Assembly (NCBI GenBank): GCA_025356925.1
Contig: JANXQE010000769.1
Span: 1 to 8,097, forward strand
Source: Limisphaerales bacterium
Lineage (GTDB): Bacteria > Verrucomicrobiota > Verrucomicrobiia > Limisphaerales > UBA8199
Direction of reading: 5' to 3'
Length of the DNA: 8,097 nt
In this document: positions 1 to 5,573 of the stretch, piece after piece
Layout: each line of letters begins with the position of its first letter
How positions within the stretch are numbered: position 1 is the first letter of the stretch
The notes under the pieces: model-generated
What the model was told of the DNA's origin: nothing
The model's database searches: none
Seen by the model: the letters and a program-made list of their open reading frames with translations, nothing else
Program-made: the position numbers and the translations under genes

Positions 1-537
1 GCCGGCAATCCCGCGGCGATGATCAAGAGCCATCACAACGTCGGGGGCCTTCCCAAAAACATGCGCTTTCAACTGATTGAGCCGCTTAAATGTCTGTTCA
101 AAGATGAGGTGCGCGAGCTGGGCCTGGAGTTGGGCCTGCCCCGGGAAATTGTCCTGCGACAACCTTTTCCCGGCCCGGGCCTGGCGGTGCGCATTCTTGG
201 TGAAGTGACGCCTGCCCGGCTGGAAATCCTGCGCAACGCCGACGCGATAGTAGTGGAGGAGATGAAAGCGACGGATTGGTACTATAAGATTTGGCAAAGC
301 TTCGCTGTGCTGTTGCCGATCCGGAGCGTTGGAGTTATGGGCGACGAGCGCACCTACGATTACACCATCGCCTTGCGGGCTGTCGAATCGCAAGACGGCA
401 TGACCGCAGACTGGGTGAAGCTGCCGTACGATCTGCTCGAACGGCTTTCCAACCGTATCATCAATGAAGTGAAAGGGGTCAACCGCGTCTGTCTCGATAT
501 CACGAGCAAACCGCCGGGAACCATTGAGTGGGAGTGA
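1..537 (+). CDS. guaA: GMP synthase (glutamine-hydrolysing), C-terminal part; 5' end outside window
   Basis: Last step of GMP synthesis: XMP is adenylylated with ATP and aminated by ammonia from glutamine to give GMP, in the cytoplasm. The frame is open from base 1 and ends at TGA 535-537, so 178 residues are visible, about one third of the usual 515-525. They cover the end of the ATP-pyrophosphatase domain and the C-terminal dimerisation domain. Diagnostic family motifs are KSHHNVGGLP (residues 9-18), PFPGPGLAVRILGE (from about 55), RSVGVMGDERTYDY, LPYDLLERLSNRIINEV, and the C-terminal KPPGTIEWE, where XMP/GMP-contacting residues lie in the family. The match to E. coli GuaA is strong along the whole stretch, and the terminus is the normal family terminus, so nothing is truncated at the 3' end. 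An ATG at 19 is internal to the gene and is not its start. The next gene begins 15 bases downstream. Confidence 0.97.
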   Translation, partial: AGNPAAMIKSHHNVGGLPKNMRFQLIEPLKCLFKDEVRELGLELGLPREIVLRQPFPGPGLAVRILGEVTPARLEILRNADAIVVEEMKATDWYYKIWQSFAVLLPIRSVGVMGDERTYDYTIALRAVESQDGMTADWVKLPYDLLERLSNRIINEVKGVNRVCLDITSKPPGTIEWE

Positions 538-552
538 GGCGTTAGACGCATT

Positions 553-2091
553 ATGACAGAACCCCCATCGGGCCGAGGCCGCTCACTAAAATGGCGTATC
601 CTGGTGGGCTTGACCGGCGCGGTTGCGGTGGTTTTCGTTCTGGCATTTGGGCGCGGCTATTTCGCCTTTCGCGATCGCCTGCCGGGGTTTTCTTTGAGCC
701 TCCGGATTGCGCCAACGCAGGCGGCGGCCAAACCACGTCCTCTCCGAGTCGGTTTCGCGCGGGTGAAGATCAACCCGGATCTCTCGAATCCCCAACACCC
801 GGTTTATGTGGCTGGGTTTGGTCAGAACCGGAAAGCTACTGCGATCCACGACGATCTTTGGGCGATCGCGTGTGTCATTGATGATGGTTGGTCGCGGTTG
901 GGGATCGTGAGCCTGGATGCCATCGGGTTCTTCCACGACGACGTCGTGCGGGTTCGACGCCGTCTAGCCCCCGATTGGAAGCTTGATTATGCCATCATCT
1001 GTTCGACCCATAATCATTCCACGCCGGACCTGATGGGCTTATGGGGCCCGGACTACCTCCACACGGGAGTGGACGCCGATTACCTCGAAACGGTCCGAGG
1101 CGCATGCGTCGAAGCCTTCGGTGGTGCCGTGAGCAACCTGCAGCCCGCGCGCGTCTCGTTCCGGGAAATCCCGACCGAGAGCAAGGACCTGGTCGCCGAC
1201 ACCCGGAAACCGATCGTGTTCGATCCCGACATCCGAGTGATGCATTTTGTGGAGGCGGCCTCAGACAAGACTTTGGGGTCGATCGTGGGGTGGGCCGATC
1301 ACCCCGAGACACCGTGGTCCGAGAACACCGAGCTCACCGCCGACTACTGCGGCTACCTGCGACAGGCGCTTGAGGAGGGCGTAGTTGTGAATAGCCAAAA
1401 GACCGTCGAAGGCCGCGGAGGGATTCACATTTATGTTAATGGCGCCATTGGCGGTCTCATGACCTCGCCGCCGGGCACAAAAGTCCACGATCCTTATTTC
1501 AACGAAGATTACCAGCGGCCTTCCCATGAGAAAGCGCGAGCGCTGGGGTACCAGATAGCGTCGAGAGTCCTGCCGTTTCTAAAGGACACCAACGCGACCT
1601 TTCTCGATCATGTTCCCCTTGGCATCTATGCGCGGAGCATTGAACTACGGCTCGATAATAAGGCTTTCTTGCTGGCAGGCTACTTGGGCTTAATCGACCG
1701 CGGGTACTTGAGGTGGCGCACGCTGCGCACCGAAGTCGCGCTGATAACATTTGGCCAGGCCACCGTCGCTTGCGTCCCGGGCGAAATCTATCCCGAGATC
1801 GTCAATGGGGGCATTGAGCAAGCGCCCGGCGGTGATTTCCCGGTCGAGCCGGTTGAGGTCCCACCGTTGCGCCAGCTTATGCCTGGACGCATTAAATTTG
1901 TCTTTGGCCTGGCTAACGACGAACTCGGCTACCTCATTCCCAAATCGGAGTGGGACGAAAAACCTCCGTATCTTTATGGCTCCGAACACGCCCCATACGG
2001 CGAAATTAACTCGGTGGGGCCGGAGACGGCTGGCCGGGTCCACGCCGGGCTCAGGCAGTTGTGCGTCGAGGCCGAGGCTAATGAGCACTGA
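553..2091 (+). CDS. Membrane-anchored neutral/alkaline ceramidase-like protein
   Basis: A 512-residue protein of the neutral/alkaline non-lysosomal ceramidase N-terminal fold (zinc amidases that cleave ceramide). Residues 14-33 form one hydrophobic helix after a basic N-terminus, with no clear signal-peptidase site. It is probably a signal anchor with the enzyme domain in the periplasm. The domain runs from about 64 (LRVGFARVKINP) to the end. Likely zinc ligands, by family position, are H153/H155 in STHNHSTPDLMG, H250 in WADHPETPW, E411 in VPGEIYPEI and Y460 in GLANDELGYLIP. The family's nucleophile motif GDVSPN is not present: the equivalent loop reads NGAIGGLM (296-303). The C-terminal Ig-like domain of classical ceramidases (usually over 600 residues in total) also seems absent. 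Fold assignment is good, but true ceramidase activity is doubtful; another amide or lipid hydrolase is possible. A purine-rich GGAGTGAGG (531-539) overlaps the guaA stop, 13 bases before the ATG, so co-transcription with guaA is plausible. Confidence 0.85.
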   Translation: MTEPPSGRGRSLKWRILVGLTGAVAVVFVLAFGRGYFAFRDRLPGFSLSLRIAPTQAAAKPRPLRVGFARVKINPDLSNPQHPVYVAGFGQNRKATAIHDDLWAIACVIDDGWSRLGIVSLDAIGFFHDDVVRVRRRLAPDWKLDYAIICSTHNHSTPDLMGLWGPDYLHTGVDADYLETVRGACVEAFGGAVSNLQPARVSFREIPTESKDLVADTRKPIVFDPDIRVMHFVEAASDKTLGSIVGWADHPETPWSENTELTADYCGYLRQALEEGVVVNSQKTVEGRGGIHIYVNGAIGGLMTSPPGTKVHDPYFNEDYQRPSHEKARALGYQIASRVLPFLKDTNATFLDHVPLGIYARSIELRLDNKAFLLAGYLGLIDRGYLRWRTLRTEVALITFGQATVACVPGEIYPEIVNGGIEQAPGGDFPVEPVEVPPLRQLMPGRIKFVFGLANDELGYLIPKSEWDEKPPYLYGSEHAPYGEINSVGPETAGRVHAGLRQLCVEAEANEH

Positions 2092-2228
2092 CCTGAATGG
2101 GTGGTTGCGCTGTGTCTCGACGAAGTTGCGTGGCACACACCGCCGGGAGTGCCGGATTTTTGGAGGGGCGGGGCTGGAGCCGTCATGGCTGGGGCAGACG
2201 CATGCGCACTTTGGCGGTGGCCGCTTTC
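2092..2228. other. Convergent intergenic gap, no gene seen
   Basis: This 137-base gap lies between the ends of two convergent genes, where a shared terminator would be expected. I found only weak candidates. One is a 4-bp stem GCGG/CCGC (2214-2217 with 2221-2224) followed by TTTCT. The other is AGCC/GGCT around 2179-2190 with no T tract. Neither is strong enough to call an intrinsic terminator, and no credible reading frame fills the gap. Confidence 0.5.
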
Positions 2229-2510
2229 TCAGTGCTCGATGACTTCAAAGGAAACGACCTTGCCGTCGACAAGTTTCACCTGGAAGGGTTTGTCCTGCCA
2301 CCATGGACGCTCGAGAATGTAGCTCAAGGTTTCCGACTTGGCGTCAGCGTTCACGTTCTCGGGGCTTCCCAGGATTCTGAGGACTTGTTCCTTGGTCATG
2401 CCAATTGAGATTTTGCTGGGCTCTCCCGCCTTTATGTGGCCGCCGGGGGTTCCGCAGCCCAGGATCAGTGTCAACGCAAAGAGCAGTAAGCATCCTATGG
2501 GTGTTTTCAT
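2229..2510 (-). CDS. Small lipoprotein with BamE/SmpA-OmlA-like domain
   Basis: A 93-residue predicted lipoprotein. The N-terminus MKTPIGCLLLFALTLILGC has a lysine, a hydrophobic core and a lipobox-like ILGC, so signal peptidase II cleavage before C19 is expected, with lipidation there. A short Gly/Pro linker follows. Residues about 33-93 match the small BamE/SmpA-OmlA fold: the helix-forming signature ISIGMTKEQVLRILGSP (35-50) and then strands ending KLVDGKVVSFEVIEH. In E. coli, BamE (113 residues) is an accessory subunit of the outer-membrane beta-barrel assembly machine. However, many small lipoproteins share this fold without being in that complex, so the specific role is unknown. It is transcribed alone, convergent to the ceramidase-like gene and divergent from the ATP-grasp operon. 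No Shine-Dalgarno sequence is visible before the ATG at 2510, but the lipoprotein signal fixes this start well. Confidence 0.8.
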   Translation of the reverse strand: MKTPIGCLLLFALTLILGCGTPGGHIKAGEPSKISIGMTKEQVLRILGSPENVNADAKSETLSYILERPWWQDKPFQVKLVDGKVVSFEVIEH

Positions 2511-2593
2511 TTAATTTGCCGGTGAGGTGTTGTTTGGCGGCAGGTGTGCTGCTTCCATCGGGGAATCGAACCAGAGTTAAGGGCGGTCGACAA

Positions 2594-2658
2594 GGGATTT
2601 CAGGGATTTCAGGGGTGGCAACGGACGGATAGGACCGATGGGACGAATAGGCGATAGA
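2594..2658. repeat. Degenerate 9-base-periodic tandem tract
   Basis: Two perfect copies of GGGATTTCA (2594-2602 and 2603-2611) are followed by GGGGTGGCA (2612-2620). After a 2-base offset come GGACGGATA (2623-2631), GGACCGATG (2632-2640) and GGACGAATA (2641-2649), and a decayed GGCGATAGA (2650-2658). All units begin with GG and are 9 bases long, so the tract looks like a short, diverged minisatellite or part of a dispersed intergenic repeat. Function is unknown. It sits in non-coding DNA 84 bases or more upstream of the lipoprotein start. Confidence 0.6.
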
Positions 2659-2954
2659 CCATCGCAAATAGTCGATGACCGGCGCCCAGGGACCGGCGGC
2701 CAGCAGTCAGAGCTGCTCTGATGCTAAATGGTTTATTTTTTTCAACAGGATCAAATGGAAACAATTCGTTTGCGGCTGGACGAACCGCTTCAGGCAAATC
2801 GGTGACCGCGGCGCATGCCCATCGAATGCCCGCGTCCCGTTGAAATCCCTTCATGGGCCGACCGACTCGGATGGTCCACCCTTAGGCCAGGTTTGCCATC
2901 TCTGGGCGGAGCCGCCGCACAGGCAAGAGAATGGCACCGGCATTGCTTGAGGAG

Positions 2955-2982
2955 TTGCGCGACGAACCTAATCATATAGAAT
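2955..2982 (+). promoter_or_regulatory. Weak sigma70-like promoter candidate for the ATP-grasp operon
   Basis: TTGCGC (2955-2960, three of six to TTGACA) and TAGAAT (2977-2982, five of six to TATAAT) are separated by 16 bases. They lie in a short AT-rich patch 33 bases before the ATG at 3015. An alternative -35, TTGAGG at 2947, would give spacing that is too long. The position is right for the operon, but the -35 match is poor, so this remains a guess. Confidence 0.25.
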
Positions 2983-3014
2983 TTTCCATGTAGCGACAGG
3001 CCGGCACACCATTT

Positions 3015-4499
3015 ATGCGGTTTAACCAGTATGAAGTCGGGAACTTCTTTGACGAGATGTTCTCCGCCGAGGGTAGTCCACGCTCCGCGGCGCAGGCGCT
3101 CGTAAGGAGCATCGAGTCGCTGCCGGAGGGCGAGTTACTCACTCGCCAGCAAGCCGCGGAGCGCGCGTTGCTCCAGATGGGCATCACCTTCAACGTTTAC
3201 GGCGAACAAGCCGGTGTGGAGAAGATCTTTCCGTTCGATATCCTTCCACGCATCGTGTCCGCTGAGGAGTGGAACCGAATCGACGCAGGACTGAAGCAAC
3301 GCATCCGGGCACTCAACCTGTTCATTGATGACATTTACCATCAGCAACGAATCCTGAAGGACGGGATCGTGCCCAAAGACATTATTTTCTCGGCCAAATC
3401 GTACCGGCAGCAGTGCGTTGGATGGAATCCGCCCTCCGGGATTTGGTGCCACATCACCGGCACGGACCTGGTACGTCACAGCGATGGCCAGGTTTATGTG
3501 TTGGAGGACAACCTCCGGTGTCCTTCGGGCGTTTCTTACGTCCTGGAGAACCGCCAGATCATGAAGACGCTTTTTCCGCGTTTGTTTGCCGCATCACGGA
3601 TCCGGCCCGTCTCGAACTACCCGCTGAAGCTGCGGGATATGCTGGAGTCCATCGCGCCGGATCACATCCAAAAGCCGCGCGTTGTGCTGTTGACTCCTGG
3701 GATTTACAACTCCGCCTATTTTGAACATTCCTTCCTGGCACAACAAATGGGGATTGAACTGGTTGAGGGGCGTGACCTGACGGTTGAGGATGAGCAGGTG
3801 GTCATGCGCACGACCAAAGGATTCGAGCGCGTGGATGTCATTTATAGGCGACTGGACGATGACTTTATGGATCCCGAATGTTTCAGGCCGGATTCGGCTC
3901 TGGGCGTGCCGGGGTTGATGCAGGTTTACAAGGCGGGGAACGTGGCGCTGGCCAATGCGCCGGGAACCGGAATCGCCGACGACAAAGTGGTTTATGCGTA
4001 TGTACCACGGATGATCAAGTACTACCTCGGCGAGGAAATCCTTTTGCCCAACGTGCCGACCTACATTTGTGCCGAGGAAAAAGACCTGACGTATGTGTTG
4101 GAGCATTTGCCTGAATTGGTCGTTAAGGCGGCCAATGAGTCGGGCGGTTACGGCATGCTGGTCGGCCCGCATTCGACCAAGGAACAATGCTGCGATTTTG
4201 CCGAGCGAATCAAGGCCGCGCCGCGCAACTATATCGCCCAACCGACGCTGGCCTTGTCACGCGTTCCAACGATTTCAGGTGACCATTTCGAGGGTCGCCA
4301 TGTAGACTTGCGGCCTTATATTCTGTATGGGAAAGATATTTTCGTGCTGCCAGGGGGACTGACCCGGGTGGCTCTCAAGAAGGGGTCATTGGTCGTTAAC
4401 TCTTCCCAGGGCGGAGGGAGCAAGGATACCTGGGTGCTGGCGGATGCCAGCCACGGCACCCAGCGCCAGGAACAGAGCACCGCTGCCGACACTCACTAG
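3015..4499 (+). CDS. Circularly permuted type 2 ATP-grasp protein
   Basis: A 494-residue protein of the circularly permuted ATP-grasp family (formerly DUF404/DUF407). ATP-grasp enzymes join a carboxylate to an amine through an acyl-phosphate. For this family the substrate is unknown and the enzyme is predicted to form a peptide or amide bond in the cytoplasm. Family blocks seen in order are: FFDEMF near the N-terminus; FNVYGEQ and EKIFPFDILPRI (59-80); LNLFIDDIYHQQRIL (100-114); YVLEDNLRCPSGVSYVLENR (161-180), with acidic residues likely to bind metal; VYRRLDDD-like IYRRLDDDF (276-284); VVKAANESGGYG (369-380), a nucleotide-binding loop with K371; NYIAQPTLALS (405-415); LPGGLTRVAL (445-454); and SSQGGGSKDTWVL (463-475). 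After these comes a short, variable tail. Length is typical. An in-frame TAG at 2991 makes ATG 3015 the first available start, though no Shine-Dalgarno sequence is seen. The alpha-E gene follows 23 bases after the stop, the family's standard partner. Confidence 0.93.
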   Translation: MRFNQYEVGNFFDEMFSAEGSPRSAAQALVRSIESLPEGELLTRQQAAERALLQMGITFNVYGEQAGVEKIFPFDILPRIVSAEEWNRIDAGLKQRIRALNLFIDDIYHQQRILKDGIVPKDIIFSAKSYRQQCVGWNPPSGIWCHITGTDLVRHSDGQVYVLEDNLRCPSGVSYVLENRQIMKTLFPRLFAASRIRPVSNYPLKLRDMLESIAPDHIQKPRVVLLTPGIYNSAYFEHSFLAQQMGIELVEGRDLTVEDEQVVMRTTKGFERVDVIYRRLDDDFMDPECFRPDSALGVPGLMQVYKAGNVALANAPGTGIADDKVVYAYVPRMIKYYLGEEILLPNVPTYICAEEKDLTYVLEHLPELVVKAANESGGYGMLVGPHSTKEQCCDFAERIKAAPRNYIAQPTLALSRVPTISGDHFEGRHVDLRPYILYGKDIFVLPGGLTRVALKKGSLVVNSSQGGGSKDTWVLADASHGTQRQEQSTAADTH

Positions 4500-4522
4500 A
4501 TTCGTTACCTCACCGCACCGCC

Positions 4523-5509
4523 ATGCTAAGCCGAGTCGCCGAGTCCGTTTACTGGATGAGCCGCTACGTGGAACGGGCCGAAAACGTGGCCCGGTTCATC
4601 GATGTGAATTTTCAATTGATGCTCGACGAGGCCGGCGGCGAAGATCGTCAATGGCAACCGCTGGTCAACACCACGGGCGACCATGAGGACTTCAACAAGC
4701 GCTACGGAACCGCCACCCAGGAGAACGTCATCAAATTCCTGACCTTCGACACAGCAAATCCGAATTCGATCCTTTCCTGTTTGCGGCAGGCACGGGAAAA
4801 TGCCCGCACCGTGCGCGAGATTATCTCGTCGGAGATGTGGCTCCAGATTAATAAGTTTTTTCTGACGGTAACATCGGCGGCCGACAACTCCGATTGGCTC
4901 GATTCCGCCAACGAGTTCTTCACCGAGGTCAAAGAGGCCAGCCACCTCTTTGCCGGCATCACCAGTGCCACGATGGCCCACAACGAGGCGTGGCATTTTT
5001 GCCGGTTGGGTAAAATGCTGGAACGGGCGGACAAAACCTCGCGCATGCTCGACGTCAAATACTACATCCTCCTTCGCTCGGCGGACGATGTTGGGTCGCC
5101 GTTCGACGACATCCAGTGGGCGGCAGTGCTCCGCTCGGCCTCCGCATTCGAAATGTACCGCAAACGCCACGGCCGGATCTCTCCTAAAGGCGTGGTTGAA
5201 TTCCTGATTTTGGACCGCGAATTTCCGCGAGCGATCCAGTTTTGTTTAGTCGCGGCGCGTGACTCGTTGCACGCCATCTCCGGCACCCCCTTGGGCACCT
5301 TCCGCTATCAACCCGAGAAGCTCCTGGGCCAGTTGTGCTCGGACCTGTCCTTCGCGAGTCTCGAGGAAATCATTGCCCAGGGCCTGCACGAATACCTGGA
5401 TGACCTGCAAACCAAAGTCAATGCGGTCGGGGCGGGCATCTTCGAAACCTTTTTCGCCTTTAAAACGCCGCAGTCGCAAAAGAAGCCCGCCCGGGTCGTT
5501 GCGCAATGA
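4523..5509 (+). CDS. Alpha-E domain protein (DUF403)
   Basis: A 328-residue, mostly alpha-helical protein of the alpha-E family, which nearly always occurs beside or fused to the circularly permuted ATP-grasp protein. Its biochemical role is unproven; it has been proposed to act with the ligase in making a peptide-type product. Family signatures are MLSRVAESVYWMSRYVERAE at the very N-terminus (which fixes the start at 4523), ARFIDVN (23-29), SCLRQARENARTVREIISSEMW (85-106), HFCRLGKMLERADKTSRMLDVKYY (158-181), and the C-terminal half with FLILDREFPRAIQFC and SLHAISG. Repeated conserved Glu and Arg residues in helices give the family its name. No signal peptide or membrane segment is present. 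Spacing of 23 bases to the upstream stop and the same strand argue for one transcript. There is no Shine-Dalgarno sequence before the ATG, so translation may depend on coupling or another signal. Length is normal and no damage is visible. Confidence 0.93.
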   Translation: MLSRVAESVYWMSRYVERAENVARFIDVNFQLMLDEAGGEDRQWQPLVNTTGDHEDFNKRYGTATQENVIKFLTFDTANPNSILSCLRQARENARTVREIISSEMWLQINKFFLTVTSAADNSDWLDSANEFFTEVKEASHLFAGITSATMAHNEAWHFCRLGKMLERADKTSRMLDVKYYILLRSADDVGSPFDDIQWAAVLRSASAFEMYRKRHGRISPKGVVEFLILDREFPRAIQFCLVAARDSLHAISGTPLGTFRYQPEKLLGQLCSDLSFASLEEIIAQGLHEYLDDLQTKVNAVGAGIFETFFAFKTPQSQKKPARVVAQ

Positions 5510-5573
5510 GATTGAAAGTGGGCGTTGCCGGGCTTGCGCACTCGAGCCGAACCGGCACAAACTGAAACCACCG

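Larger units (their letters stand above)
2511..3014. other. Divergent intergenic region of about 500 bases
   Basis: No convincing gene lies here. Short frames on both strands have no recognisable motif, and one of them simply translates the 9-base repeat. From left to right it holds: a 13-base string resembling a tRNA T-arm on the minus strand (2560-2572); a degenerate 9-base-periodic tract (2594-2658); a direct repeat GACCGGCG (2677-2684 and 2691-2698); a small hairpin TCAGAG-CTG-CTCTGA (2707-2721); an AT-rich tract with T7 at 2736-2742; and a weak promoter candidate just before the ATP-grasp gene. Promoters for both divergent genes must lie here unless they are read from further away. Confidence 0.6.

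Noticed and set aside
2560..2577. tRNA T-arm-like string GGTTCGATTCCCC on the minus strand
   Set aside because: The loop fits, but the T-stem has mismatches at three of five pairs or needs wobble. No matching acceptor strand, D-arm or anticodon arm can be placed upstream on that strand, and no CCA end follows in the right place. Probably chance, at most a remnant.
2660..2677. Inverted repeat CATCG/CGATG with 8-base loop
   Set aside because: Only five pairs, next to the degenerate repeat; expected by chance in this sequence.
2706..2742. Hairpin TCAGAG-CTG-CTCTGA followed by a T7 run, as an intrinsic terminator
   Set aside because: The T run begins about 14 bases after the stem and the stem is short. 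No gene on the plus strand ends just upstream.
2609..2854. Minus-strand 81-codon frame in the intergenic region
   Set aside because: It partly translates the 9-base repeat, has no recognisable domain or ribosome binding site, and looks like random open sequence.
3594..4241. Long open frame (215 codons) antisense to the ATP-grasp gene
   Set aside because: It is a codon-bias shadow: the plus-strand frame is a strong family match and the antisense translation shows no known motif.
4526..5170. Long open frame (214 codons) antisense to the alpha-E gene
   Set aside because: Same reason: it mirrors a well-recognised gene in GC-rich DNA and has no independent support.
5510..5573. Possible in-frame extension of the large protein upstream of 5574
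   Set aside because: The frame is open through the gap, but there is no upstream ATG or good GTG before it enters the alpha-E coding region, so 5574 is kept as the start.
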